Assembly (NCBI RefSeq): GCF_028747785.1
Contig: NZ_CP118158.1
Location: 4,278,001-4,342,000 of the forward strand
Direction of reading: 5' to 3'
DNA: 64,000 nt
Source: Halosimplex aquaticum
GTDB taxonomy: Archaea; Halobacteriota; Halobacteria; Halobacteriales; Haloarculaceae
A model generated the notes under the pieces. It worked only from the letters and a program-made list of their open reading frames with translations, ran no database searches and had not been told where the DNA came from. Shown here one piece after another: positions 17,244 to 26,285 of this stretch (the first letter of the stretch is position 1; each line of letters opens with the position of its first letter). The position numbers were made by a program, and so were the translations under genes.

Positions 17244-19201
17244 GCACTGGGGCCGGACGGGCGCTCGATCTGGGATCCCCGCGCCAACGGGTTCGAGATG
17301 CCTCGCAACTGCTTCTCCGTGTGGCCGTCGGTGACCGCCTCGGCCTCGTGATCTTCCTCGGCTCGCTCGTTGTATTCGGCCTTACCTGGCGGATCGGCTT
17401 TTTCATCACCGACAACTACACGCTCGCCAACGCACTGGTCGCGCTCGCTGACGGTCGATTGGTCGTCGACGAGGCCGTCTACGGGACGCTCGAATCACCG
17501 GGGATGCAGGTCAACGAGGGGCGGCTTTACGGCCGCAACTACGGACAGGTCGCCTTCGCCGTGCCGTTCCTCTGGGCCCTTCGGTCGACGGCGTCAGTAG
17601 CCGATCCCGGCCTCGTCTTCACGACGCTCTGGTCGTTGCTCGTGCTCGCGCTCGCGGTTCAGATTGGCCGACTCGTCGACCGACCGTCGACACTGTCCGT
17701 CCTCGGTGCGGCCGGGGGGCTTTCGACGTTCGCGCTCAACGCGTACCTGGCCGAACCGCTCTCGGTGGAGTTGCTACCGCTCGCGGCGCTCCAGCTCAGT
17801 GCCGTCGTGGCGACTGCGTTCGCGGCGAGTGCTGGGTATCGACTGGTCACACGGATGCACGACCGCCGCGTCGGTACGGTCACAGGGGTTGCCGTCGTCC
17901 TCGCAACTCCGGTCGGATTCTGGGCCTCCGTCCCGAAGCGCCACGTGTACGTCGTCGCATTACTGCTCGGCGTCGTCTACGCGTTTTACCGGAGTCGCGA
18001 AGAGGTCATCGACGAGGCGCTCCTTTCCCCGACCGGATTTCGCGCGCTGGCGTACGCATTCGTCGGTCTATTGACCTGGATCCACGCCGGCGAGGGATTC
18101 GTCGTTTTCCTGGCGCTCGTGCTCGTCGACGTACCGACGGCCCCGTCGAACGACAGTCGTGCCCTCGTGATCATCGGCGCAACGTTTTTCGTCTCGATGC
18201 TCCCGTTCTTCCTGACGAACACGCTCATCTCCGGTGACCCCGTTCGACCGCCGCGGATGCTCGACCAGTTCGGGGAGCTCTCCAGCGATTCGACGTTCAG
18301 CTCAGGATCCGGATCTGGTGCCGGCTCTGGCTCGGGCGGTGGTAGCACCGGGGGAGGATCAGGGCTAGTACCCCCCGTTTTCGGTTCGGCGCTCAGCGAG
18401 ATGGCACAGCGACTGAGCCTGGTTTTCGTTCCCTTCGTCCAGGGGCTCCACGCTACGGTTAACCGACCAGACGACGTATTTCAGACCTTCATTCGTGCAG
18501 GGTACATCCCGTCCGTGGGTTCACGTGACAATCTGCAAGCGATCAACCTGACGGTCGTCGAGTCGGCTCCCATCGTCGCCGGCGTAGTCGGGACCGTCGG
18601 AATCGCGGCGAACCGGATCACCAGGGGGCGTTCTAGCAGGTCAGTGCAATCCTACTCGGGTCGTCTACTCGACTCGGCGAGGTCTCTCGTCCGATCGCCC
18701 GAACGGGCCACTGACGCGCTCGTCGTCGCCGCTGCCATGCTTTTTTATCTGGTATACATCCACCGATTGCCGCTTTACGCGCAGGTCACTGTCCGCTACC
18801 TCCTCCCGCTGTACCCCCTCGCCGTCTACGGCGTCGTTCGACAGCGTTCGGTCCGTCGCGGCATCGCTAAGTACGGCCGAACGGTCGCGTGGACGTATCT
18901 CGGGGGCGTCCTACTGGGCGCGCAGTTGCTTTTCGTCGCCGTGACTGCGACTGCAGTCGGACGCGGCGGTGCGCTCCAGTTGCACGCGGTCGTCGGGCTC
19001 GCGGTTGCAGCCGCCTTCGCGCTGGCGGCGACGGCGAGCGCGTTCGACGAACGCTTCGACAGGGTGACGGCTGTCATCGGCGCACTCGCGGCCGCACTGG
19101 GGACGAACCTCGTCGTCCTCTCGGCGCTGGTCTACTTCCAGTACGGCCCGTACGCGCTTCCGATGGTGGACTGGCTCGCCGACCTGCTGTCGACGGCCTG
19201 A
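17240..19201 (+). CDS. Large multi-span membrane protein, glycosyltransferase-like
   Basis: A 653-residue protein with about 13 predicted spans. The early luminal loop ([11 protein letters not shown], residues about 54-65) and overall layout recall GT39/GT-C family glycosyltransferases, but no decisive motif is seen. An unusual Gly/Ser-only linker ([10 protein letters not shown] and following, around 18300-18365) sits in a large loop before L-V-P-P-V-F-G. ATG 17240 overlaps the stop of the preceding gene. Codon use around 18000-18700 is a little less GC-rich than neighbours. It could modify the pilin or act on lipid-linked sugars; this is inference. Confidence 0.7.
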   Translation: MSTGAGRALDLGSPRQRVRDASQLLLRVAVGDRLGLVIFLGSLVVFGLTWRIGFFITDNYTLANALVALADGRLVVDEAVYGTLESPGMQVNEGRLYGRNYGQVAFAVPFLWALRSTASVADPGLVFTTLWSLLVLALAVQIGRLVDRPSTLSVLGAAGGLSTFALNAYLAEPLSVELLPLAALQLSAVVATAFAASAGYRLVTRMHDRRVGTVTGVAVVLATPVGFWASVPKRHVYVVALLLGVVYAFYRSREEVIDEALLSPTGFRALAYAFVGLLTWIHAGEGFVVFLALVLVDVPTAPSNDSRALVIIGATFFVSMLPFFLTNTLISGDPVRPPRMLDQFGELSSDSTFSSGSGSGAGSGSGGGSTGGGSGLVPPVFGSALSEMAQRLSLVFVPFVQGLHATVNRPDDVFQTFIRAGYIPSVGSRDNLQAINLTVVESAPIVAGVVGTVGIAANRITRGRSSRSVQSYSGRLLDSARSLVRSPERATDALVVAAAMLFYLVYIHRLPLYAQVTVRYLLPLYPLAVYGVVRQRSVRRGIAKYGRTVAWTYLGGVLLGAQLLFVAVTATAVGRGGALQLHAVVGLAVAAAFALAATASAFDERFDRVTAVIGALAAALGTNLVVLSALVYFQYGPYALPMVDWLADLLSTA

Positions 19202-19250
19202 CCGGACCGAGCTAGTCAGGCTTTTCCCCCCGGGTTTCCATTCACCGGGC

Positions 19251-19820
19251 ATGAATCGTCTGAAGCAGTCGCTACTCGACGCCCCGATCGTCGAGAAAGA
19301 GGGGTATCACTACTTCGTCCACCCGATCAGCGACGGCGTCCCGATGCTCCGGCCGGAACTGCTCCGCGAGATCGTCATCAAGATCATCCGGAAGGCCGAG
19401 CTCGAAAACGTCGACAAGATCGTCACCCCGGCCGCGATGGGCATCCACATCTCCACCGCCGTCTCGCTGATGACCGACATCCCCATCGTCGTCGTCCGCA
19501 AGCGCCAGTACGGACTGGAGGGGGAAGTCGCGCTCTCGCAGGTGACCGGCTACTCCGAGTCGGAGATGTACGTCAACGACGTCTACGAGGGCGACCGCGT
19601 GCTGGTCCTCGACGACGTGCTCTCGACCGGCGGCACGCTCTCGGGGATCACCGGCGCGCTCGAGGAGATCGGCGCCGACATCGTCGACATCGTCTGCGTC
19701 ATCAAGAAAGACGACGGGCAGAACAAGCTCGCCGACGCCGGCTACGACGCCAAGACGCTCATCAACGTCGTCGTCGAGGACGGCGAGGTCGTCATCGTCG
19801 ACGAACAGGGCGACGGCTGA
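19251..19820 (+). CDS. hpt: Hypoxanthine/purine phosphoribosyltransferase
   Basis: A 189-residue purine salvage enzyme that transfers the phosphoribosyl group of PRPP to a purine base. The PRPP-binding loop [14 protein letters not shown] lies at about residues 120-133. The upstream [12 protein letters not shown] and V-V-V-R-K-R-Q-Y-G segments are the usual substrate-loop region of archaeal enzymes of this group. Length is typical. ATG 19251 is the only good start; a weak TATA-like CTTTTCC lies about 27 bases upstream. It is monocistronic. Confidence 0.9.
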   Translation: MNRLKQSLLDAPIVEKEGYHYFVHPISDGVPMLRPELLREIVIKIIRKAELENVDKIVTPAAMGIHISTAVSLMTDIPIVVVRKRQYGLEGEVALSQVTGYSESEMYVNDVYEGDRVLVLDDVLSTGGTLSGITGALEEIGADIVDIVCVIKKDDGQNKLADAGYDAKTLINVVVEDGEVVIVDEQGDG

Positions 19821-20454
19821 CTCCGGCCGTCTCGTCCGTCCTGCCACTTCAGTCCCGCAAGGTAGCGTCGCCGGCGAACGCCCCGTACGTTCTGTCGGAT
19901 GCACCGGCCCCAGAGCTTTCGTTCGGGCAAGCCCGGCAGTCTACTCGAACTCGGCCGTCGCTCCGGAGACGCTATACGGACGCATTCGAACGGTGGTTCC
20001 TCGACCTGGTGTCGCTCGGTAGGGTGCGCGCGCCAGATTCCACCGCAGTTTCGACGGCAGTTCCGATCGATCACCGCGCCACGCAAATCGACTCTCCGAC
20101 GGGTCTCCAGGGCGTTTCGAAGGGGATCCCTCGCTACTCGGCGCTCGACGTGGTCGCCGGGGACCCCTCCGTATTACAGTTCGGAGAAACGTTGTACGAT
20201 TTCGGCGAATCGAGAGACGGCGCGGTTTCTATTCGTTTACTATCACGAGACCTCTCGTGTTTACAGAATAAAGCTAATAACCCAGTCGGTGGTATGGCCG
20301 TCGCTAGAGACACGAGCGCGCGGAGAAGGGCGCTTGGTAGGACATGTCGACCTTCTCCCCCCGCCGATAAAAGCGTTTCCCAGCGAGAGTGGCGACGCTG
20401 CCCGGGGTGGCCCTCGCGTGCCGGCGTAACGCGAACCCAGAGACAGGCACACAC
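19821..20454 (+). other. Long intergenic region, no gene recognised
   Basis: 634 bases between hpt and the HalOD1 gene. Open frames here have irregular composition and no family resemblance. The part from about 20160 to 20285 is AT-richer than the surroundings and contains promoter-like CAGAATAAAGCTAATAAC. The region, together with the following orphan gene and tRNA-derived repeats, may be what is left of an integrated element. Confidence 0.4.
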
Positions 20455-20733
20455 ATGAACCAGTTCGACGACGACCGTGGAACCGACGTGGTCATCGAGG
20501 CCCGACCCTCGCGTGACGAGGAGTTCGGGACGATAGTCCTGACGGCGATCGCCGACGAGTTAGGGACCGATCCGGAGTCGCTCCCGCCGCTCCGTGACAG
20601 CATCGACCCCGACATCCTCAACGGACTCCGCGACGCCGGCGGCTCGTCCGTGAAGACGCTCTCCTTCGAGTACCTCGGGTACGAAGTAGTCGTGACGAGC
20701 GACGGCCTCATCCAGTTGCGGTCGTTCGCCTGA
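20455..20733 (+). CDS. HalOD1 output domain protein
   Basis: A 92-residue protein made of a single HalOD1 domain, the small halophile output domain often found after receiver domains. Seen: an acidic N-terminus, the helix T-I-V-L-T-A-I-A-D-E-L-G-T-D (about residues 25-38), the L-P-P-L-R-D-S-I-D-P-D turn (about 43-53), and the beta hairpin S-F-E-Y-L-G-Y-E-V-V-V (about 70-80). It stands alone with no receiver domain or kinase nearby. ATG 20455 gives a family-typical length; an upstream in-frame start would add 22 residues of poor composition. Confidence 0.85.
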   Translation: MNQFDDDRGTDVVIEARPSRDEEFGTIVLTAIADELGTDPESLPPLRDSIDPDILNGLRDAGGSSVKTLSFEYLGYEVVVTSDGLIQLRSFA

Positions 20734-20853
20734 GAACCCGCTCGGCGGTCTCCGACGTACCCCCTGTCGCCGCTCGCGACTCTTGAGCGACGGTACCCCC
20801 TCGTGTCCGCCGGACTCGTCACTTCGTTCCTCGTCGTTGCGTCCGCAAAATCA

Positions 20854-20995
20854 TAGCGGGAGGTAGATTTGAACTACGCCCACTTCGGTCGCTTCGCTCC
20901 CTCGTTGTCTACTTCAAATCTACTCCGGACGATAACCACGACACGTTCGCATTGCTCAGCGATGAAACGCCTCGCGGGAACGCGTCGTAGAATGA
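20854..20995 (-). repeat. First partial copy of the initiator tRNA 3' end, with flanking unit
   Basis: TAGCGGGAGGTAGATTTGAACTAC at 20854-20877 repeats 24 bases of the tRNA-Met gene (its T arm and 3' acceptor half plus one flanking base, minus strand). An inverted TTCAAATCTAC follows at 20913-20923, and a TGAAACGCCTCGC element at 20963-20975 is nearly shared with the next unit. The unit is 142 bases long. It lies on the 3' side of the tRNA, where tRNA-directed integration leaves att duplications. Confidence 0.65.
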
Positions 20996-21148
20996 TAGCG
21001 GGAGGTAGATTTGAACCGGAGGCAGACGTGCTCGCTCACTCCGCTCGCTGCGCGCGACTGCCAGGGTTCAAATCTACTGGCTATTCTACGACTTCACGAA
21101 TCGCTCGGCGATGGAACGCCTCGCTGACGGTGTGAAGTCGCAAGAAGT
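20996..21148 (-). repeat. Second partial copy of the initiator tRNA 3' end, with flanking unit
   Basis: TAGCGGGAGGTAGATTTGAAC at 20996-21016 is again identical to the tRNA-Met 3' region. GTAGATTTGAAC (21005-21016) and GTTCAAATCTAC (21066-21077) form a perfect 12-bp inverted repeat. The text after the second arm (CTGGCTAT) also matches the 5' part of the tRNA. A near copy of the GATGAAACGCCTCGC element of the first unit lies near 21110. The unit is about 152 bases and abuts the real tRNA. Confidence 0.65.
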
Positions 21149-21222
21149 AGCGGGAGGTAGATTTGAACTACCGATCTGCGGGTTATGAGCCCGCCGGAAT
21201 CTCCTGGCTATCCCATCCCGCT
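21149..21222 (-). tRNA. tRNA-Met (CAT), initiator type
   Basis: A 74-base cloverleaf on the minus strand: acceptor AGCGGGA pairs with TCCCGCT, anticodon loop CTCATAA carries CAT, and the T loop is TTCAAAT. Three G-C pairs next to the anticodon loop (GGG/CCC) and an A1-T72 pair are the marks of an archaeal initiator tRNA, not an elongator. No CCA is encoded. A TATA-like CCTTAATG lies at 21246-21253, about 27 bases before the 5' end. Confidence 0.93.
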
Positions 21223-21245
21223 ACCCATTCATACCGGCGACCATC

Positions 21246-21253
21246 CATTAAGG
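21246..21253 (-). promoter_or_regulatory. TATA-like box of the initiator tRNA
   Basis: CCTTAATG on the minus strand, about 27 bases from the mature tRNA 5' end at 21222, so the primary transcript would have almost no leader. Confidence 0.5.
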
Positions 21254-21291
21254 GTTGTGATTCGCTCGCCGTCCGTGAGTTAGTAGCGCGG

Positions 21292-21819
21292 TCACTCTTC
21301 GTGGACCTGCCAGGTGAACAGACTCTCGAAGACGTAGTTGACGACCATCCCGACCGCGACGCCGGTCCCCTTGGCCACCAGCAACCAGAGGTCGAGCCCG
21401 GACAGCGCCGACGCCAGCCCCACGACGCCGGCCGCGCTCGACAGCACCGCCACGTCGCCGAAGCTCAGATCGACGTACAGCGGGTTGTAGATACTCCACC
21501 AGATGACGAACTGCGTGGTCACCCCGGCGGCGCGGACCGCGTGCGAGCGTTTCAGCCGGGACAGGAACGATTCGCGACCGCCTTCGCTGTGGTCGGCGAA
21601 CGTCCAGTTCTCGTTGATGAGGAACATCACCAGGATCGCCGTCTCGACGCCCGCGGCCCAGGCGAGCACGGGCGGCGCCTCGACGATATCCGAGAGGAAG
21701 ACCAGCACGGCCGTGTCGCAGACCGATCCGACGACGCCGACCGAGACGAACTTGCCGAACCGGATCCCCGAGACTAGCGACGCCAGTCGAGACCTGACTG
21801 TCCCGCTCCCGTCAGTCAT
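21292..21819 (-). CDS. GtrA family membrane protein
   Basis: A 175-residue protein with four predicted spans, GtrA/DPMS family: F-G-K-F-V-S-V-G-V-V-G (about residues 21-31), W-A-A-G-V-E-T-A-I, and the conserved F-L-I-N-E-N-W-T-F. GtrA proteins flip or hold lipid-linked sugars and often pair with dolichyl-phosphate sugar synthases. Its start overlaps the end of the GT2 gene by eight bases, so the two are translated together, which supports a joint role in making a lipid-linked hexose for surface glycans. Confidence 0.9.
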   Translation of the reverse strand: MTDGSGTVRSRLASLVSGIRFGKFVSVGVVGSVCDTAVLVFLSDIVEAPPVLAWAAGVETAILVMFLINENWTFADHSEGGRESFLSRLKRSHAVRAAGVTTQFVIWWSIYNPLYVDLSFGDVAVLSSAAGVVGLASALSGLDLWLLVAKGTGVAVGMVVNYVFESLFTWQVHEE

Positions 21820-22579
21820 TCCTCTCCACCAGTGCCGTCGGGTCCTCGCGGGTCGCGGCGATGGCGTTGTGCACGCGGCTGTTGCGGATCTGCTTGGCCC
21901 GGTGGCGCGAGGAGACGAGCGCCCGACCCAGCCGCACCGACGTCCGGACCGGGGAGACGGTCGACCCGGGCTGGTCCTCCCAGGTGATGGGTACCTCGGC
22001 CACGTCGAGTTCCAGCGCGCCCGCCATCGCGACGAGTTCCACGTCCCAGGCGAAGCCCGGTTCGTAGAGGTGCTGGCGGACGGCGTCCCACGATTCCGCG
22101 GTGATCGCTTTCGCGCCGCACTGGTAGTCGTAGAGGTCGGCGTCGAGCATCCGACGGGCGAGCCAGGCGAATCCGTCGCCGAGGAACCGGCGCGCGAACG
22201 TCTGGTGGCTGGTGATCTCCGAGTCCGGGTGTCGTCTCGACCCGACGGCCACGTCGGCGGCGCCGTCGGTGATGGCGGCGAGCACGTCCGCGAACTCCTC
22301 GGGAGCGGTGCTGCCGTCGGCGTCGACGAATCCGAGGACGTCCGTCTCCAGGCTCTCGAACCCGGCGGTGATCGCAGCCCCCTTCCCCCGGCGGTACGGG
22401 GAGACGCTGACCGTCGCGGGTAGGTCCGCGAGGGCAGTTGCTACCCGCTCCTCGGCGTCGTCCAGCTCGATGCGGATGGTCTCGGGGTCGAGTTCGGCGT
22501 CGAGCGATCGGACGTAGGAGGCGAGGCGATCGACGTCGGGTCGAAAGGCGGGGACCACGATACCGACGGTCGCACTCAT
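21812..22579 (-). CDS. Dolichyl-phosphate hexose synthase-like glycosyltransferase (GT2)
   Basis: A 255-residue GT-A fold transferase: V-G-I-V-V-P-A-F-R-P-D (residues 4-14), R-R-G-K-G-A-A-I-T-A-G-F (nucleotide-sugar loop), the metal-binding F-V-D-A-D-G-S, and Y-D-Y-Q-C-G-A-K-A with the later F-A-W-D-V-E-L typical of DPG/DPM synthases. It has no C-terminal membrane segment, so the GtrA partner supplies membrane anchoring. ATG 22579 matches the family start; an upstream in-frame ATG would add 23 residues. A TATA-like GTTTTTACTC lies about 30 bases upstream. Expected product: a dolichyl-phosphate sugar for protein N-glycosylation. Confidence 0.9.
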   Translation of the reverse strand: MSATVGIVVPAFRPDVDRLASYVRSLDAELDPETIRIELDDAEERVATALADLPATVSVSPYRRGKGAAITAGFESLETDVLGFVDADGSTAPEEFADVLAAITDGAADVAVGSRRHPDSEITSHQTFARRFLGDGFAWLARRMLDADLYDYQCGAKAITAESWDAVRQHLYEPGFAWDVELVAMAGALELDVAEVPITWEDQPGSTVSPVRTSVRLGRALVSSRHRAKQIRNSRVHNAIAATREDPTALVERND

Positions 22580-22726
22580 TGCCTGTTGTGACCACCGGAG
22601 CGAGTAAAAACTGTTCGGAACTTCGGAATCGACGGCGCCCCGCTCCACGGGGCCGCCGTGATACGACGCTATCGTGGCGCGTCCGTGGGCGCCCTCGTCG
22701 GTGAGGGGTCAACCGGTCCACAAGAG

Positions 22727-22733
22727 GTATAGG
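22727..22733 (+). promoter_or_regulatory. TATA-like box of the DUF2298 gene
   Basis: GTATAGG centred about 27 bases before ATG 22757; leaderless arrangement, divergent from the GT2/GtrA pair. Confidence 0.45.
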
Positions 22734-22756
22734 CCACGGAGACGGCCACTCTGGTA

Positions 22757-25174
22757 ATGGAGTACGGTCTCGTCCTCTGGTGGCTCGTGGCCTACCTCGC
22801 CTTCATGGCGGTGGGGATGCCGTTGGCGGCGGTACTGTTCCCGCGCCTCGCCGACCGCGGGGCCGGCGTGGCACTCCCGACGGCGCTCGCCGTCCCCTGG
22901 ATCGTCGCCTACCTCGTCGGACACGTCTCGTTGACGGCCGGGCTGCTCGTCGGCCTCGCCGTGCTGGCGGCAGCCGCCGCTGTGGCCGTCTACCGCGGCG
23001 CTGAGTTCGATCGGCGGCGCTACGGCGAAGCGGCCGCGGTCTTCACCCTCGCGTTCCTGTTTCTGATCGCTATCCGCGCCGTCGACGCGGGGGTCCACCC
23101 CGGCGGCGGCGAGAAGTTCCTCGACTTCGGCCTCCTGCAGTCGCTCCTCCGCGCCGACGCGCTCCCCCCGGAAGACATGTGGTTCGCCGGTCGCCCGGTG
23201 AAGTACTACTACGGCGGCCACCTGATCGCGGCGCTGCTCACGAAGATCACGGGGACCGAGGCCCGGTTCGCCTACAACCTGGCGCTCGCGGGCTTCTTCG
23301 GGATGCTCGTCACCGCTGCCTACGGGCTGGCCGGGTCTATCGCGGCGAGTCGCGATATCTCGCGCGTCCGCGCGGGCGCGTTCGGCGCGTTCTTCGTCGG
23401 CTTCGCCAGCAACCTCTCGACCGCGGGTCGCTTCCTCGTCTGGCTCCTGCCGGACGGGATCGGATCGTTCCTGGCGTCGACGTTCGGCTTCGAGATCACC
23501 AACCTCGCTGCGGACGGTCCCGCGGGGTTCAGTTACTGGGACGCGAGTCGTGTGATCGGGGACGAGGGATACAGCACGATCAACGAGTTCCCGCTGTTCG
23601 CCTGGCTCAACGGCGACATGCACGCCCACATGATGAGCACGCCGTTCGTCCTGCTGACCGCGGCGCTGCTGTTCAGCTACTACCGCACGCCGGAGGGGGA
23701 GCGGACGCGCCGGCGCCTGCTCGTGTTCGCACTCGTGCCGCCGCTGGCGGGCCTGCTCGCGGTCGTCAACACCTGGTCGTTCCCGACAGTCGGCGGATTG
23801 ACGTTCCTGACGCTCGCGCTGGCGCCCGCCGACCCCGTCTCGCTGCTGCCGGCCGCGCTCGGTGACCGTATCCCACGACGGGAAGACTGGCACCGCGAAC
23901 TGGCCCGCCACGGGGTGGCGCTCGCAGGTGCCGTCTCCGTCGTCGTACTCGGCGCCCTCTGGTCGCTCCCCTTCTGGCTCGGGACCGCCAGCGGCGGCGG
24001 CAGGTCGATTGCCATCTGGACGGACAGGAGTTCGCTCGGCGAACTGCTGCTCGTCCACGGCGCGTTCGTGGTCCCCTTCGCCCTCTACCTCGCCCGTCAC
24101 GCCGTCCCGCAGGTCGAGTCGGACGAGGCAGGCGAGGTCCTCGTGTTCCTGGGTGTCGGTATCGTGATCGCCTGGATCGTCGGGTCGTCGGCGGCACTCG
24201 CGCTCCTCGGCCCGGTGATCGCCATCGGGTGGGTCCTCCTCCGGACGCAGGCCGACGCCCTGCACCGCGTCGCCTCCCGAGCAACCGGGGCCGGACAGCG
24301 AGCGACGACTGACGGCGGGACGGCGACTGACGCGTCGGCGGCCTCCGGAGACGCCGGAACCGTGGAGCGCCTTCGGGACGTGGTCGGGTTCGAGACGCTG
24401 CTGATCGTCGCCGGTGCCGGGATCGTCGTCATCGTCGAGTTCGTCTACGTCAAAGAGCAGGCCGGTCCCGGGCGGATGAACACCGTGTTCAAGACGTACG
24501 CCGACGTGTGGATCCTCTGGGCAGTCGCCGCCGGCGCCGTCCTCGCCCACCTCGTCGAGAACCACTCGCCCGCGCTCGCGCTCTCCGGGGACCGCTGGCA
24601 GTCGGCGTTCCGTGCCCTGGCGGTCCTGCTCGTCGTCTCGACCGCGCTGTACGGGGCGTTCGCGCTCTCGGCGCACTTCGACGCAGACACGTACCCCAAC
24701 CACCCCGAGGACCCGACCCTGGACGCACTGGACTTCGTCACCGACAGCCACCCCGACGAGTACGCGGCCATCCAGTGGTTCGACCAGTTGGAGGGCCAGC
24801 CGAACATCGTCTCCGCACCCGGCAGGGGGGCGAAGATGTACCGGTGGACGAACCCCGTGTCGAGTCTGACGGGCGTCCCCACGCTGGCCGGGTGGGCCCA
24901 CGAGATCGGCTACCGCGGGGCCGAGGTGTACCGCACGCGCGCCGACCACGCGGACACCATCTACACCGGGACGCCGGAACAGCGTGCGTACTACCTCGAT
25001 AGCTACGACGTGGAGTACGTCTACGTCGGGACGAACGAGCGCGGGGAGTACTCCGCGGAGGACCTCGCCGCCTTCGAGTCGATGGCCGGCGTCAGCGTCG
25101 AGAAGCAGTGGGGCGACGTGGTCGTCTACCGCGTCGACCAGAGCGCCCTGGAGTATCCCGGGAAGAACGGATAG
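22757..25174 (+). CDS. DUF2298 (YYY family) membrane protein
   Basis: An 805-residue protein with about 15 spans. The tyrosine run that names the family is present (V-K-Y-Y-Y-G-G-H, about residues 150-157). Another conserved piece is N-G-D-M-H-A-H-M-M-S, with the acidic and His residues expected of a GT-C type transferase. The F-K-T-Y-A-D-V-W-I-L-W motif occurs near residue 575, and a soluble C-terminal region (about 640-805) follows. DUF2298 proteins are predicted membrane glycosyltransferases; no activity is proven for this one. It is divergent from the GT2/GtrA pair, and a shared role in envelope glycosylation is likely. Confidence 0.85.
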   Translation: MEYGLVLWWLVAYLAFMAVGMPLAAVLFPRLADRGAGVALPTALAVPWIVAYLVGHVSLTAGLLVGLAVLAAAAAVAVYRGAEFDRRRYGEAAAVFTLAFLFLIAIRAVDAGVHPGGGEKFLDFGLLQSLLRADALPPEDMWFAGRPVKYYYGGHLIAALLTKITGTEARFAYNLALAGFFGMLVTAAYGLAGSIAASRDISRVRAGAFGAFFVGFASNLSTAGRFLVWLLPDGIGSFLASTFGFEITNLAADGPAGFSYWDASRVIGDEGYSTINEFPLFAWLNGDMHAHMMSTPFVLLTAALLFSYYRTPEGERTRRRLLVFALVPPLAGLLAVVNTWSFPTVGGLTFLTLALAPADPVSLLPAALGDRIPRREDWHRELARHGVALAGAVSVVVLGALWSLPFWLGTASGGGRSIAIWTDRSSLGELLLVHGAFVVPFALYLARHAVPQVESDEAGEVLVFLGVGIVIAWIVGSSAALALLGPVIAIGWVLLRTQADALHRVASRATGAGQRATTDGGTATDASAASGDAGTVERLRDVVGFETLLIVAGAGIVVIVEFVYVKEQAGPGRMNTVFKTYADVWILWAVAAGAVLAHLVENHSPALALSGDRWQSAFRALAVLLVVSTALYGAFALSAHFDADTYPNHPEDPTLDALDFVTDSHPDEYAAIQWFDQLEGQPNIVSAPGRGAKMYRWTNPVSSLTGVPTLAGWAHEIGYRGAEVYRTRADHADTIYTGTPEQRAYYLDSYDVEYVYVGTNERGEYSAEDLAAFESMAGVSVEKQWGDVVVYRVDQSALEYPGKNG

Positions 25175-25200
25175 CGTCCGCCTTCAACGCCTGGCCGCAG

Positions 25201-26244
25201 TCAACGCCGGTCCGCGTGGCGACGCCGGTGGACGATCCCCTGGTTGTTCGCGGCGTTCCTGACGAACGAGCGGAACGCCTCGCCCGTCTCGCTGTCCTCG
25301 TCGAGCACCATCGGTTCACCGGCGTCGCCGCCCTCGCGGATCGCCGGGTCCAGTGGGATCTCGCCGAGGAACGGCATCTGCGCGTCCGCGGCGAACGCCT
25401 CGCCGCCGCCCTCGCCGAAGATGGCGTGGTCGCTCCCGCAGTCCGGACAGCGGAACGAACTCATGTTCTCGACGATGCCCAGCACGGGCGTCTCGTGCTC
25501 GCCGAACATCTCCAGGCCTTTCCGCGCGTCGTCGATGGCGACCTCCTGGGGCGTCGTCACGATGACCGCGCCGGTGACGGGGACGCTCTGGAGCAGCGTC
25601 AGTTGCGTGTCGCCGGTCCCCGGCGGCAGGTCGACGACCATGTAGTCGAGGCTCCCCCACTCGACGTCCTCCCAGAGCTGGGTGAGCACCTTGTGGACCA
25701 TCGGCCCGCGCCAGATCACGGGGTCGTCCTCGCCGAGCAGGAAGTCCATGCTCATGAGTTTCATCCCGTACTTCTCCGGCGGGACGAGCGTCTCCTCCGG
25801 TGTCGCCTGGGGCTGCTGGTCGGCGTCGAGCATCCGCGGCACGTTCGGGCCGTACACGTCGGCGTCGAACAGTCCGACGCGGGCGCCCAGCTGGGCCAGC
25901 CCGGCCGCGAGGTTGACCGCGACGGTGCTCTTGCCGACGCCGCCCTTCCCCGAGGCCACCGCGATGACGTTCTCGACGCCGGGGAGCACCGATCCCTCGG
26001 CGATGAGTCCGCTGTCCACGTCCGCGTCGAGTTCGATCGACCGGTCGAGGCCCGACAGCGCCTCGCGGACCGCGCCCGCCATGTCGGTCTCCGTCGGCGA
26101 GTACGGCGCCCCGAGCGCCAGCGAGACGCGAACCTCGTCGTCCGTGACCTCGACCGAATTGACCAGCCCCAGCGAGACGATGTCGTCGCCCAGATCCGGG
26201 TCCTCGACCGTCCCGAGCAGGTCGAGCACGTCGTCTTCGTCCAT
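25201..26244 (-). CDS. Mrp/NBP35-type iron-sulfur cluster carrier ATPase
   Basis: A 347-residue P-loop ATPase of the Mrp/ApbC/NBP35 group, which binds a bridging Fe-S cluster and delivers it to target proteins. N-terminal MIP18/DUF59 domain (about residues 1-85: V-E-D-P-D-L-G-D-D-I-V-S-L-G). Deviant Walker A S-G-K-G-G-V-G-K-S-T at about residues 99-108, then D-A-D-V-Y-G-P-N-V-P. The cluster ligands C-P-D-C are present near residue 270. ATG 26244 fits the family; an upstream in-frame start would add 32 residues read from a repeat-rich intergenic region. The gene is convergent with the DUF2298 gene. Confidence 0.9.
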   Translation of the reverse strand: MDEDDVLDLLGTVEDPDLGDDIVSLGLVNSVEVTDDEVRVSLALGAPYSPTETDMAGAVREALSGLDRSIELDADVDSGLIAEGSVLPGVENVIAVASGKGGVGKSTVAVNLAAGLAQLGARVGLFDADVYGPNVPRMLDADQQPQATPEETLVPPEKYGMKLMSMDFLLGEDDPVIWRGPMVHKVLTQLWEDVEWGSLDYMVVDLPPGTGDTQLTLLQSVPVTGAVIVTTPQEVAIDDARKGLEMFGEHETPVLGIVENMSSFRCPDCGSDHAIFGEGGGEAFAADAQMPFLGEIPLDPAIREGGDAGEPMVLDEDSETGEAFRSFVRNAANNQGIVHRRRHADRR

Positions 26245-26285
26245 ACCCCCGTCTCCGTCGCTCCGAGCGAAAAGGTTTGTGACCC

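Noticed and set aside
19899..20429. Open frame of about 176 codons in the gap after hpt
   Set aside because: Irregular composition, no start signal, no recognisable domain, and it runs across an AT-rich promoter-like part.
20854..21148. Repeats considered as additional tRNA genes
   Set aside because: Only the T arm and 3' acceptor part are present; there is no anticodon arm and no full cloverleaf.
20854..21222. Repeat series considered as a CRISPR array
   Set aside because: Only two partial copies plus the tRNA, with spacing over 100 bases that itself contains shared sequence, and no cas genes nearby.
22709..24949. Long open frame on the minus strand opposite the DUF2298 gene
   Set aside because: It is Arg/Glu/Asp/Gly-rich with no family resemblance; such mirror frames are usual in DNA of about 70 percent GC, and the plus-strand frame has clear DUF2298 motifs.
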